A DNA stretch of 64,000 nucleotides, taken from NCBI GenBank assembly GCA_905250025.1, contig CAJNOJ010000267.1, positions 62,001 to 126,000 of the forward strand, read 5' to 3'. The translations under genes were made by a program, and so were the position numbers. The DNA comes from Adineta ricciae (taxonomy: Eukaryota > Rotifera > Eurotatoria > Adinetida > Adinetidae). Shown piece after piece: positions 45,638 to 57,461 of this stretch (position 1 is the first letter of the stretch; each line of letters begins with the position of its first letter). The notes under the pieces are model-generated. The model did no database searches, was not told where the DNA came from, and worked only from the letters and a program-made list of their open reading frames with translations.

Positions 45638-46584
45638 ATGATGTCGACTGTGAGAACGACTCTAACCAACATACAACGATCGTTTATATTTTCAAGTGCA
45701 CCAGAAGAAGCGTCTCTCGATACACTTCAAAGTGTCTTCCCACCTAATCTAACGCTGGTGAATTTACGACGGGCAATCGTCAAATACGAGAAAATCCACG
45801 AGAATCTTACTATTGATTTGCTAATAGGTGTGGGCTCATATACACTCGCCCAAACTGATCACACCACTATCGGCTGGCGCCGAAGGGACACTAGACTTAC
45901 ACAGCGAAAGAAGTTTCCTAACACGGATGAGGAGAGTGGGTAAGTGCTATAACAGACATTGTCCAGCCGAACCGATTTATTCTTTGTTGCTTGACATATT
46001 TCTACTAACAAGTGCACAATGACGTTGACGAGCGTCTGATTACTATTGAGTGTTACTCTACAAAGAACAATCCGTCACCGGATTGGCTCACATCAACTGT
46101 AGAAATTCGACTTGATAAAACTCATTTAACGATCAACCGAATGGGGTGTTCATTGGACGCGAATGAGTTTGTCGACTTTGCCAATAAACATATTTAGATT
46201 CACTGCATAATTGCAAAATTCAAATATGTTAGTCATTACATCTGTCCGATTTCTTCGCCTCTAATCCAAGATACTCTCATTATGATTGCTGTGTACAATG
46301 ATCATTACAGGCGTGACTGTGTTGTTCGCGATTCGAACAAAGCATATCTCTCTTTTAGAACGGCTTCGTCGTTCAACACGAGTGACTATAAAATAGTTAC
46401 GGTGCATTTCTTGGTCATTCAAAGCACAAGTTTCTGCAACAAATCTGTGTAACTGTGATATTACTCAATGTTAAATTGAATTATTCTGTTTATAAAGATA
46501 AGCAATTGGAGTGGAAATTCAAAAAATTGTTGCGAAAAATCAATGGAAAAATGATTAAAGACATCATAGAAGATGATTGAGTAA
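45638..46584 (+). pseudogene. Decaying gene of unknown family (second copy)
   Basis: An open first segment of about 100 codons (TLTNIQRSFIFSSAPEEAS, LVNLRRAIVKYEK, LLIGVGSYTL) is followed by a GTAAGT that could be a donor. A second segment (46012-46197, DERLITIECYSTKNN to EFVDFANKHI) begins behind an AG but in a phase that does not fit. Further fragments up to 46584 match the first copy. Both copies appear broken, this one less so. No family was recognised. Confidence 0.4.
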
Positions 46585-46642
46585 TTTTATGTTATATGAT
46601 GCTAATAAACAAGAATGTGATGGCGGTTGGTGATGATGAATT

Positions 46643-47624
46643 TTAAATCTTTCGAAATGAAGCAATGTCGACCGATTGAACATGATCTTTGAATGCAGTA
46701 ATATGTTCTTCAAGCATGTCGGTACCAACCTGGAAATAAATCAGATTGGTACACGAAAGGAAAGTCTGTCAGAGCTATACCTTTTCATCTTCAACAACAC
46801 ATGTAATCTGTAAGGCACGAATTCCATAAGCAAGAGGAATGAATTGAGCTTTTAAAACAACGCGAAAATGACAAATGAGAGAAATCAATTTCCTGGAAAT
46901 GAATTCAAACTTACAAGCACCCCACAGAAGTCCATCCAATTCAACTGAACGAACATGTTCTTCAAGTTCTTCCATGTTTGTCTCATCATCCCATGGTTTA
47001 ACCTATAAATTCCAAGCAAACATATTCTAATGAATAATTTTCTCTGAACTATTGACTACATACATCGAGAACGATGGAGCTTTTAGCAATCTCAACCGGT
47101 TCTAAAAATACGAAGACAACAAACTGCAAATGATTATTCTTTCTCTATGATTACTATTGGCTTTTTCTTTTTTATAGGCATCTAGGCGTTGTCTTTTCAG
47201 TTCACTTTCTTCTTCGTCGTCGCTGGCAAACACATCAAAATCATCGTCATTGTCAGTTCCTGTGCCAGTCTTTTCGACAGGAACATCTTCAAATCTAGGC
47301 AAAAATTTTCAGAGTAAAATGGCGCAGATGCAATGATGAATGACAAGAAAACTACAACGTACTGTTGTTTTTCTTCGTCATTGAATGAAGCAATATGTTT
47401 GTACCATCGACGAGCATTTTCAAAATCAGCCGAAGGGAGTTGCTTCACTGCTTCAAATACAGTAAGATCCTCTTGTGTTGGGCGATAACTACTCGATCAA
47501 TCAAAAGAGAATTTCGAAAAAAGACTGCAATCCAGAAAGCATACCCTGATATGTAGGATTTATCAACAAGGAATTTGCTAAGCGAGAGAAGTCCATCACG
47601 AGATTGTAAATCACCGAAATTCAT
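46643..47624 (-). CDS. EEF1B2: Translation elongation factor 1-beta (second copy)
   Basis: Exons 47624-47545, 47488-47363, 47294-47155, 47101-47064, 47002-46915, 46848-46781 and 46729-46643, each the same length as in the first copy. Changes are confined mainly to the linker (VEKTGTGTD for [16 protein letters not shown] for AKQKANS). The catalytic C-terminal domain is unchanged by eye, as expected for two working alleles. Confidence 0.95.
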
Positions 47625-48168
47625 GTTGTTTCGCGAGAATAGCGAGTTGAAAAGTAGAAAAATCTAGAAATACATTGAAGTCGACGATGGATTGTAGTTT
47701 CATTTATTCATTTCTTTACGTGGAAGTTTCTGCTTTCCTGGTGGGGACTTTGTTTTTATTCAGTTACATTGCGAAATCTATCATCATCATTGTCGAGCGT
47801 TCGTCACATAGCAGTGATTGCGAAATCTCTTTTCTTTTTCTTAATTCAAAAATGACTCAGAATTTGGATAGCTCTCGGATCGGAAAGAATTATCCATAGT
47901 TCAAACTATCTTCTCTTATTGAAGGCGAGGGTGATTCTTTAGTCTCATATTTTCACCCTGGAGATAACAGTCAAATTTATGACATTTAATAAATGTCTCT
48001 TTATCATGATAAAAAAAAACAAGAGATTTGTTTCATTTTCTTTTCTTTTCTTTTCTGTTCGAAGTGAAAGAGAATGCAGCATCAGTGCATATTCAATTCT
48101 CGTATTTACCTTCTGACAAGCACTTTTGTCACAAAACTCATTCTCTGTATAGCCCTGAAGATTAGTAG
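47625..48168. other. Divergent intergenic region, second copy
   Basis: Corresponds to 34051-34590. A CTTTT repeat near 48034-48056 is expanded relative to the first copy. Confidence 0.5.
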
Positions 48169-50617
48169 ATGGCCACACGTACGCTTAGTGCTATTGATTA
48201 CGTTATCCTTGTGATACTCTTACTCTTATCATCAGTCATTGGCATCATCTTCGGATTTTTCAAATCGAAGAAAAGCTCTGCGAAAGAGTTTCTTCTTGGT
48301 ATGATTGATTCATTAACTGAATAGTTCACTCAATCTCTTTCTTTCTTTCTCTCTTTACAGCGGATGGTAACATGGCCGTATGTATACGACTAGCAATTAG
48401 GTTTTTGTAGAATATGTTATTGTATAGGTCTTTCCAACAGCATTGAGTATTTCGGTTTCGTTTCTCTCTGCAATTACGCTATTAGGCACTCCGAGTGAAG
48501 TTTATCTATTTGGCACCATGTACTTGTACCAAGGTAAGACATCAGTCGCTCGTCTTGATTGTACTTTTACATTTGATACTGTTCTTAGCCATTTCAATAA
48601 CAGTCGCATCGATCGTCGCTGCATTGGTGTTTATGCCGAAGTTTCGCGAGATGAATTTTACCAGTGCTTATGAAGTATAATGTGGTCGTTCTTTGCATCT
48701 TGTCTCAAAAGTAAGTCATGTAAAGTATTTAGAGCAACGTTTTGATCGAACCGTGCGCATCTGTGTATCAATAACATTTTCATTAATCATGGTATCCACA
48801 CAAATATGTACTCATGTGATTCTGAATCCTTCTTTGACTTTAGATCATTTATATGGCTATTGTATTGTATGCACCAGCGTTGGCATTGAATCAAAGTAAA
48901 AGGCGTCTTTTGCACAAAATTAGAAACACGTAGAGGATTTATGTAATTTAGCAACCGGTCTGAATATATGGCTTTGTGTTGTTTCAATCGGTGTTATTTG
49001 TACTTTTTATTCATCATTGGTAATTCTAAATGAATTAAGAACAATAAGTGTATCATTTATTACTCGATCTAGGGCGGAATGAAAGCGGTCATTTGGACAG
49101 ACGTTCTACAAGCAGTTATTATTCTAGTTGGACTCTTAGCTACCATTATTCAAGGTTTGATTTCACTCGGTGGTGTCAAACGAACTTTTTCCATTGCATC
49201 GCAAGGTCAACGCCTTGTGTTCGACAAGTAAGCGTCATTCGATTGCATAAGAAGAGATTTTTGACATGAATTATAATGCTGGTATAGTATCAGTCCTGAT
49301 CCACGTGCTCGACTTACTATCTGGTCGGTACTTATTGGTGGTTCGTTCAATTGGTTATCTACATACGGATTTAACCAAACACTCATACAACGATATATTT
49401 GTGTTCGCTCGACACGTGGTGCTAAACAGGCTTTGTTTATCAATGCGTTTACTAGTGCATTAGTTCTTATTATGTCAAGTTTCATCGGTATTATGATCTA
49501 TGCCTATTATGCTGACTGTGATCCATATACAGCGAAAAAGATTGATGATTTGGATCAAATTTTTCCATATTTCGTTATGGAAATATTAGGTGATAAGACA
49601 GGATTGCCCGGTGTTTTCCTTGCTTGCATATTTTCTGGTTCTCTTTCAACAATTTCGTCTGGTTTGAATAGTCTAGCAGCCGTATTAATTGAAGATATTT
49701 ATAAAGGACTACTCGGTCGACAATTAACGGATCAGAGACAAGGCTTCATAGCAAAGATAGTCTCAGTCATACTTGGCGCTGTTGTTATGTTACTCACTTA
49801 TATAGTTAGTTATTTAGGAATGATTCTTAATGCGGTTCTCTCACTATTTGGCGTCCTTGAAGGTCCAATTATGGGGGTCTTCATACTTGGATTTTTCTTT
49901 CCAAGAGCCAACCGACGAGGGGGCCTTGCTGGATTTCTGACAAGTCTAACTTTTTTACTATGGATTTTCTTAGGCGCTCAGATAACAAAAAATCAAATGA
50001 CAGATGTAAGTTTGTCATTATCAATCGTGAATTGTACCTCATCAAATGATACAAACGAACAAATTGTATTCAATTGGACTACAACAAGCGATCCTGTCAA
50101 GTAAGATCGTCAAGAACCAGAAGAAAAAAAAACAAATAAATTCATCTCTTCAGACGCGATCCCCTAATCGATCTGTATTCGATAAGTTATCTTTGGTATA
50201 CGCCCATTGCAGTCAGTACCGTCATACTGATTGGTATGATTGTTTCCTATTTAACCGGACCACGTCAGTCACATGAAATTGATCCAAAGTTGATTATCTC
50301 ATTGAATACCATTTGCGCTTGTTGTTTGCCAAAGCAACACAATACGAAGGTAGATTTTTTTGTTTTTTAACAATGTGACACATCGCCGTTTTCTCCTTTA
50401 GAAAGATGATACAGATGTAGAAATGACGGTGTCGAGTTTACCTAACGCAACGGAGAAACGCCTTTCAACACAATCCATTCGTTCAAATTCAAGCTCATTG
50501 AAGCGATCGAATAAAATAGCACCTGAACCAAGTATTCATTCATCAACAACGAAAGCAGTTGAGCAAGATGATAACAATACATTTGTTGAAGAAGGAGATT
50601 TAATAAAAAATAAATAA
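48169..50617 (+). CDS. SLC5-family sodium/solute symporter (second copy)
   Basis: Exons 48169-48298, 48361-48377, 48428-48533, 48589-48674, 48726-48791, 48844-48895, 48952-49019, 49073-49227, 49288-50100, 50154-50349 and 50402-50617. The membrane core is nearly identical to the first copy. A deletion near 50590 removes the end of the other allele's coding sequence and joins the frame to its 3' flank, so the last dozen or so residues differ (EEGDLIKNK in place of EEVSKLTE). Confidence 0.9.
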
Positions 50618-50686
50618 AAACTGTAAGAAAAACTTGCGAGTACAAGTTCTCAAGGACGATTTGATGCTATAGAAGTATATGTTCAG

Positions 50687-51916
50687 TCAGAACAGAGCAT
50701 ATTTATCTTTGGTTAACGGATGTTCAACTAGCCAAGGAAGATTTGCCCGTCTATTTGGATTCCTTTGAAAAGAATAGTATAAGATATTTCGAACGAGAGG
50801 TGACTTTGTTTGAGGTGCACCGGATGGCGGTCGTGGACTCTCATAAACAGGTGTTTTTCCATATGTTAAATAGTAGAGGATGGAACCTGCTGACCAAATA
50901 TCAGCTTGTGATGTGATAGGTAAATATTGAGTGAAACACTCGGGCGCACTATAAGGATGATTACCACCTCTTTGATGTCGATTGTACCTAGATAAGGAAG
51001 GCAACAAAATGAAAGTTGATGAAAAAAGAATGAGAATTACTGTGCAACTGCATCCTGAGCGATGCCAAAATCGATTATTTTCAGAGTTGATCCAAAAAAT
51101 ACCAAGTTAGCTGGTTTAATATCACGGTGAACCTAGAAACAGAATTCGCATAACTATTTCATCAGCATATTACACTTACTATATCGTGCCGATAGAGTGC
51201 ACAGAGAATATTGACCAGCTGGATCCATATATTCTTTCGATCTTTCGCTGTGATATAATCATAGCCAGTCTTTGGCGATTGGAAATGCATTTGATGCAGA
51301 TCTTCGATTTTATCTCTGAATGGCCTATTCCCTAATTCCATGGCTATAAAACCCATCCGTCTCTGTCGGTCAAGATCAACCGCATACACAGTTGCCACAT
51401 AGTTCATTTCTTCGCGCATGCGCCGAGCCATTTGAATTTCATTTCGAAATGAACGCACACGTTGGCCGGAGTTGATATTATTTCGCGAATAATTAAAGTC
51501 AAATACTTTGACTGCAGCATATTGACCTGTATGTAAAGCAAAAAGTCAACTTTTTCAAACAAAAGCTAGAAAGGGAAATGCTCTATCGATCATTCGAATG
51601 ATTGTGTTCGCTATCACAGTAACATGTGCATTTTTACCTTAAGTGAAGAACAATAGAACAGCTGGGAAGAGAAAAATATCGATGGGAGTAAAGAGAAAAA
51701 AAATCATCGGTCGATACCATCTCGAGTTGTCGATTTCCATACAGATGCGAATTTTCCACTTCCTAATCGACTGAGTAACGTGTACAGTTCACCTTTGATA
51801 TAGACTGTTCGGTTTTGGACTCGATCTTCTCGACGAGGAGTTCGCTGATGAATAAGATCTATCGCGAGAAAACTATCAAATATGAGAATCAATGCAGTGC
51901 GATTTGTTTTACTCAT
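50687..51916 (-). CDS. TTK/MPS1-like kinase (second copy, intact)
   Basis: Exons 51916-51718, 51526-51180, 51132-51041 and 50987-50687 give about 312 residues starting MSKTNRTALILIF. All kinase landmarks are present: LGSGKFASVW, AAVK, HRDIKPAN, DFG, SAPE, DIWSAG and the TTK-like YLTYGK. There is no long N-terminal regulatory region, so it is a compact relative of TTK. The third and fourth exons have the same boundaries as in the kinase at 2076-3425, which is therefore a diverged paralogue. Confidence 0.8.
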
Positions 51917-52799
51917 GTGCTGATTTTTTATCGTATTCTTGACGGTGACTGAGACTCGTCTGCTTAGGTGTATAGTCAGTTAAGATGACGAGCAAAATGA
52001 AAGCAAATGAATAGTCATGCTTGAGCGAGACAGAACGAAAGAAAACTACGGTATACACAAAAATGTCATGAATTAGCAGTGCTTTCCTACAAATGTAAAA
52101 CGGAGACCGGTAAACAATATACTTTATATGTTAAACATGAAATCCGTTGTGGAGATCAGAACCAGAAAATTGCAATTGTCTAAACATCGTACTTCATGAA
52201 TTTTCACAACGGAAAACTAGATTTGACTATTAGGTAAATTTGATCGACATTTTCTTTGCTTGTTGTTGTAATCAAGCTAAACGGATGAGAATGACGGCAA
52301 ATCTTTCTTCTGCTCGAGCGTCTACAAAACAAAAGTATACTATATTGTTAAACAATTGTCAAGAATTTAAAAGAAATTAGTATACTTCTTAGTGTTACTT
52401 TGGTGAATTAATCAAAGTTGACAACGCTCTCTCGGTGCAAAATACAAACATCATTACAAGAAGTGTGAGGATCTTCGTATATCGTTTTCTTTTCAATGAT
52501 ACGCAAACAACGAAGTTCTCTATTCACTACTTAGTTTGGACTGCGGACAATGTTAGTCGATGACAAAGATGTGTTGATACTGTTTAGGGTACGCAAGATA
52601 GAAATCAAGGATGTGTTTAAAGTTGAACTTTGAGGGAAAACGTTAGCAGCTAGACGTAAATTGAATTGCCTTGTAAGTCAATCGCATAGAGAAAATTCAT
52701 GCGCTGTTGTTTAAAAATAGAAATAAGAAAAGTGAATTAGTGCATATTAAAAACTGCTTTTTACCGGAGTGTATTTTTCCTACTGCATTCTTACTAGTG
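51917..52799. other. Divergent intergenic region, second copy
   Basis: Matches 38349-39287 with several deletions and insertions. No gene was seen. Confidence 0.5.
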
Positions 52800-54695
52800 A
52801 TGGTTTCGAAACGAGTGCCTCTCTTGCTCTTCTGTCTGATCATCGAACAATCAGTAGCACAAAATACACGATCAGTTCAAATGTTGATTGTTAATGGTTC
52901 GCAGTTTCAATGCGCAAATACAACTTGTCCACCAGCTGCGACTCTCGCTGTCATTAACATTCTTCAATGCCAAACAGCTTGTTTAAATCAAAATCAGTGC
53001 ACAGGAGCCAGTTTTTATTTATCAAGTTTCAATTGTGAATTATTTGATGGCGCGCTGAGCTCAAACGGAAATATGTTAGCTAGTACAGGTGTTACTAGCA
53101 TGATTGTGATCAATGGAACGAGATACCTGTCTGGTAAGTAAAAAGAATGGCATCCACTGAATGGACACCGAGGAAAGTGCTATTTCTATCAAGTAATCGT
53201 CATAGTGGAAGCGTTTCAGTAGAATCACCACGGGCCTGCTTAAAAATGTTTGATTTAATTGAGTTTGTTTTCAATAGAAAGAACAACAACATCCGTGTTA
53301 AACACAGCCACAACAAGGCTAACAACACTAATATCAACAATATCATCGACTACGTCGTCGACAACAACATCAACATCAGCACCATTCACCGGTTAGTCTG
53401 AGATTATTTTGAGTGATAGCTTTGACCCATTCTTGAATAATTGCAACAACAAATGCGTAGATACACTAGTTATATTATCTGGAACATCGTTGTGAAACCA
53501 AGAGCGCAATAAACTATTAGATTTCAGAGTAGCGTTAAAACCGATTAGAATGTCGTAAATGATAATCACCGTCTTCTCTCTGAAAAGGAATGAGGCACAT
53601 CCTCAGAATGAGCTAAATTAATAGTAAAGCGTTTCCTTAAAAGTGAAAGAGCTAGCTAAATCATTCAAGTGAGAACAGATTCTATTCTTCACAAATACTT
53701 TTATAGGAGCGAAGGATACAGTGCCAATGTCATATGCTCGATATGATCACACAATATCCATTCTACAAAATGGAAAAGCGCTAGTGGCAGGTGGAATGCT
53801 TAATGCGAGCTTGATTTGGGATAGTTCTGAACTATATGATCCATCAGCTGGCTTTTGGAAAATAGCAGCAAGTATGATTACGAAACGCTCCGGACACACA
53901 GCATCTATCCTAGCAGATGGAAGGGTGCTAGTGACAGGTGGGTATAACGGTACCAGTGCTTCAAATAGTGCTGAATTATATGATCCCATAGCTAACGTGT
54001 GGACAGCAACAGGTGGTATGAATAATGCACGAAGAGGTCACACGGCATCTGTCCTAAACGGAACAGTGCTAGTCGCAGGTGGATACAATAGTATCGGCTA
54101 TCTTAACAGTGCCGAATTATATAATATATCAACGGGTACTTGGATAGCAACAGGAAGTATGATTAATGCACGAAAAGCCCACACATCAACCGTTCTTAGG
54201 AATGGAAAAGTTTTAGTTGCAGGTGGATCCACTGCTAGTACTTTTCTTAATGCTGTTGAATTATATAATCCAACAACCGGCACCTGGACAGCAACAACAA
54301 CTATGAGTACCGCACGCGCTGGTCACACAGACTCTATGCTGTCAAATGGTAACGTACTGCTTGTCGGTGGAAGTAATGGATATATTCTTAAAACTGCTGA
54401 ATTCTATAATCCTGTTTCTGGTAGTTGGACGGCAACACCAAACCTGAATGATTTGCGTTACGGGCACGCAGCATCCGTTCTACCAACTGGAGGAGTCTTA
54501 GCTATAGGTGGGCAGGGTCCTTTGAGCAGTATTGAATTATATAATCCAACAGGCAACACTTGGACAGTAAAGAGTCCGATGAGTACCGCTCGAAGGGATC
54601 ATGTGGCAGCTGTCTTTCCAGACGGAACAGTATTCATTGTAGGAGGAACAAGTAATAATGTACCACTTGGCACTGCTCTCTTATATTCACCTTAA
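52800..54695 (+). CDS. Secreted PAN/apple plus kelch-repeat protein (intact copy)
   Basis: Exons 52800-53133, 53278-53391 and 53707-54695, about 478 residues. The signal peptide ends near SVAQN. The apple-like domain has six cysteines up to NCELFDG. The Thr-rich linker is one codon longer than in the other copy. Seven kelch units follow. Codon 24 is CGA, so translation continues normally. Introns of 144 and 315 bases are long for this locus and are conserved in position. Confidence 0.8.
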
Positions 54696-55083
54696 CTGAA
54701 CTTCGCAAAAGAACATTTTTCTATATATACTAAACTACAAATTTCGCGTATACCTCATAACCTTCGAGCACCATTTTTGCCTATGTTTTCTTATAAATAA
54801 TCTTTTCAACAAATAAAACATATAACGTAAACTAGCGAGCTTTTTCGTATTATATCGGTCGTCAATGAACATCTTTGTCAAAAGATGATAAAATCACTAA
54901 ATGGAATGATCCAGTATTCTTACAAAGTTGTTTTTCTATTAGCCTCTAGTTCGCTCAACTATGACGTGGAATTGTGCATCCTTCAGACATAGGTTTGATG
55001 ACAATAAAAAGAATTTTGTTTTTTTCTGAGTTTATTTGATCACACTGATACAAAAATACATTTCATTATATACAATCTACATT
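54696..55083. other. 3' flanks of the kelch and 76-residue genes
   Basis: Convergent 3' ends. AATAAA for the kelch gene is at about 54814. Sequence from about 55022 onward is an inverted match to the 3' flank of the copy at 55799. Confidence 0.5.
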
Positions 55084-55314
55084 CTAACTGATATAGTGTT
55101 GACGAATGGATGCAGGAACACCAGTGTATGGTTGAAAGTGAAGAGCATCTAGTGGAGTGAAATCGATCTCACGCTCAACACCAACATGTCCATTCCATGG
55201 ATTGACATACATTCCACTATCTTGTGTATAGATGCCATAGCCATAGTTACCAAAGCCAATGGTGTGATAGTCACCATTCCAGTTGTTGCTGACAAGAGCT
55301 GTTCGTCCGAGCAT
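55084..55314 (-). CDS. Unrecognised 76-residue protein, family copy 2
   Basis: Differs from copy 1 by one residue (TALVSN for TTLVSN). The leader (55315 to about 55375) is nearly identical to that of the plus-strand copy at 55799, so the two form an inverted, divergently transcribed pair. A TATA box on the minus strand (TATAAATAC, read from 55400) is in the expected place. Confidence 0.75.
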   Translation of the reverse strand: MLGRTALVSNNWNGDYHTIGFGNYGYGIYTQDSGMYVNPWNGHVGVEREIDFTPLDALHFQPYTGVPASIRQHYIS

Positions 55315-55798
55315 GTTGAATAGATGAGTTTATTTGAATGATAAGATATCGAAGAGTGAGTGAGTGAATGAAGATGAGAAAGAGATGTGTAGTATTTATA
55401 GAGTAGAAGGCATAGCGAATTACTACGTAACTGTACCCTTGATGAACAAGATGAGTGACGTATCTAAACATATCTTCATCTCCGTCATCACTCACCTATT
55501 CTCTTTATTTTCTATGAAGAACGATAAAAACAAACATACGTAATATACTGTTTCATGTACAAAGAATATTCTCGACTTATCCATTCACATCGAAAAATAG
55601 CTGTAATACGTCACTGATGACGCATATGAAGAGAATGTAACGTGCGTCAGTTATGTACAGCGTACTTTTTATCAAGGATCTAATCAGTACGAATGCGTAA
55701 AAGTATCTGTTGTATAAATACCACACATCTCTATCCCATCTTCATTCATTCACTCACTCTTCGATATCTTATCATTCAAATAAACTCATCTATTCAAC
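55315..55798. promoter_or_regulatory. Divergent promoter with TATA boxes and bZIP/CRE-like sites
   Basis: About 480 bases between two ATGs. TATA elements lie at 55394-55400 (minus) and 55713-55720 (plus). CRE-like TACGTCA at 55607-55613 is followed by TGACGCA at 55617-55623 and TGCGTCA at 55643-55649. On the minus side TGACGTA occurs at 55456-55462. The same pair of half-sites recurs upstream of the copy at 57462. These are typical half-sites of ATF/CREB/XBP1-type factors, which suggests stress- or cAMP-linked control. This is inference from motifs. Confidence 0.5.
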
Positions 55799-56029
55799 AT
55801 GCTCGGACGAACAACTCTTCTCAGCAACAACTGGAATGGTGACTATCACACCATTGGCTTTGGTAACTATGGCTATGGCATCTATACACAAGATAGTGGA
55901 ATGTATGTCAATCCATGGAATGGACATGTTGGTGTTGAACGTGAGATCGACTTCACTCCACTAGATGCACTTCACTTTCAACCATACACTGGAGTTCCTG
56001 CATCCATTCGTCAGCACTATATCAGTTAG
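55799..56029 (+). CDS. Unrecognised 76-residue protein, family copy 3
   Basis: Single difference from copy 1 (LLSNN for LVSNN). AATAAA lies near 56077, about 50 bases after the stop. Its leader of about 50 bases is shared with all the other copies that retain one. Confidence 0.75.
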   Translation: MLGRTTLLSNNWNGDYHTIGFGNYGYGIYTQDSGMYVNPWNGHVGVEREIDFTPLDALHFQPYTGVPASIRQHYIS

Positions 56030-56777
56030 AATGTAGTTTGTATATAATGAAAAATGTATATTTTTATCTGTGATGAAATAAACTCAAAAAAAATAATCCA
56101 TGTATCTTTTTTTTTCATCAACACCATCACTATTGAGAGACTACTATTTTCATTACGAATACTGCTTCTAGAGGAACTTCTATTGGATCTCATTGTATTG
56201 CTACATCAGTAAGATGAATATAAATAATTATTAAAAACGGAAGATATACTTACACTTTTCACCGAACAGAATATCTTTGAGAAAAAAACATTTTCCATTA
56301 TGAAATGACTTGATGAAAGAATGTGAAATGTATGCATAATAAATTTGGTACGTCCTTTCCAACTTTCATACTGCCGTCAGATAACCAGAATTTTTGAAAC
56401 TATTGTAATGAACGCAGGAGATCCGATCACTCGGCAAGAGTGAACAAAGAAAGTTGCGATTCTGTCAGCAAATTATTTCATCGATATTGTGTGGTAACTA
56501 CCAAAAAGGCGGAAAACAATGCTCTCTAGTACAAGTGAGACGTCACTTGGCGACAACCTTTTTTACGTGATGTCCAAAAGAGATTCTCATCAGTGTGTGA
56601 TCATACTCCATTGCTTAGTACTTAAAGGAATTCCAATCCAATGAAATGAATAATATCTGTTCAAATGATTTGTCATAATAAGAAATCTTTTTTACTCCGG
56701 TAAGCGTTTATTCGATGCAAACAAAAAATACAAATCACTATATACAGTTTACAACATCTGAATCGTTTATCTGCATT
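56030..56777. other. Stretch without a gene between convergent 76-residue copies
   Basis: About 750 bases between convergent copies 3 and 4. AT-rich, with no domain-bearing open frame, repeat or RNA gene seen. Confidence 0.5.
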
Positions 56778-57008
56778 CTAACTGATATAGTGTTGGCGAA
56801 TGGATGCAGGAACACCAGTATATGGTTGAAAGTGAAGTGCATCTAGTGGAGTGAAATCGATTTCTCGTTCAACACCAACATGTCCATTCCATGGATTGAC
56901 ATACATTCCACTATCTTGTGTATAGATGCCATAGCCATAGTTACCAAAGCCGATGGTGTGATAGTCACCATTCCAGTTGTTGCTGACAAGAGTTGTTCGT
57001 CCGAGCAT
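56778..57008 (-). CDS. Unrecognised 76-residue protein, family copy 4
   Basis: Protein sequence identical to copy 1. The leader is cut after 17 bases by the N run that starts at 57026. It faces copy 5 in the same divergent arrangement as copies 2 and 3. Confidence 0.75.
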   Translation of the reverse strand: MLGRTTLVSNNWNGDYHTIGFGNYGYGIYTQDSGMYVNPWNGHVGVEREIDFTPLDALHFQPYTGVPASIRQHYIS

Positions 57009-57025
57009 GTTGAATAGATGAGTTT

Positions 57026-57113
57026 NNNNNNNNNNNNNNNNNNNNNNNNNNNNNNNNNNNNNNNNNNNNNNNNNNNNNNNNNNNNNNNNNNNNNNNNNNN
57101 NNNNNNNNNNNNN
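57026..57113. other. Assembly gap of 88 N
   Basis: The gap falls in the repeated leader of the 76-residue gene family, where assembly is expected to fail. Its true size is unknown. Confidence 0.95.
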
Positions 57114-57272
57114 ATGCCTCATCGCTCACGTATTTAAGATATTCTTAGAAATGAACTGACGAAAATGGGTGTTATAAAATTTTTTTTTCTTTCCTTCAAT
57201 AGCCTTTATTCGTTCAAGAATAGTTTTTTCACCTGTATTTGTATCACTGTACATGCATAACAAGTGCTATAA

Positions 57273-57387
57273 TACGTCACGGATGACGCATATCACAACG
57301 TGCGTCACATCGATTCGACGCACTTCTATTCATGGTATAGACAGTGTAGTTATCTAATAGTCTATCACATCTTCCATTCTATAAATA
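57273..57387 (+). promoter_or_regulatory. Promoter of family copy 5: CRE-like sites and TATA box
   Basis: TACGTCA (57273-57279) and TGACGCA (57284-57290) stand in the same order and spacing as at 55607, followed by TGCGTCA (57301-57307) and TATAAATA (57380-57387). The sequence between them is not conserved with 55650-55712, so the half-sites stand out against diverged background. Confidence 0.5.
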
Positions 57388-57461
57388 CGATGCATCTCTT
57401 TCGCATCTTCATTCATTCACTCTTCGATATCTTATCATTCAAATAAACTCATCTATTCATC

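Larger units (their letters stand above)
41809..55341. repeat. 13.5-kb segment, second copy of a direct duplication
   Basis: Matches 28058-41807 gene for gene. It begins exactly after the single N at 41808, and the end of the first copy (within the leader of the 76-residue gene) maps to 55341. From there this contig continues into new sequence. Confidence 0.9.
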
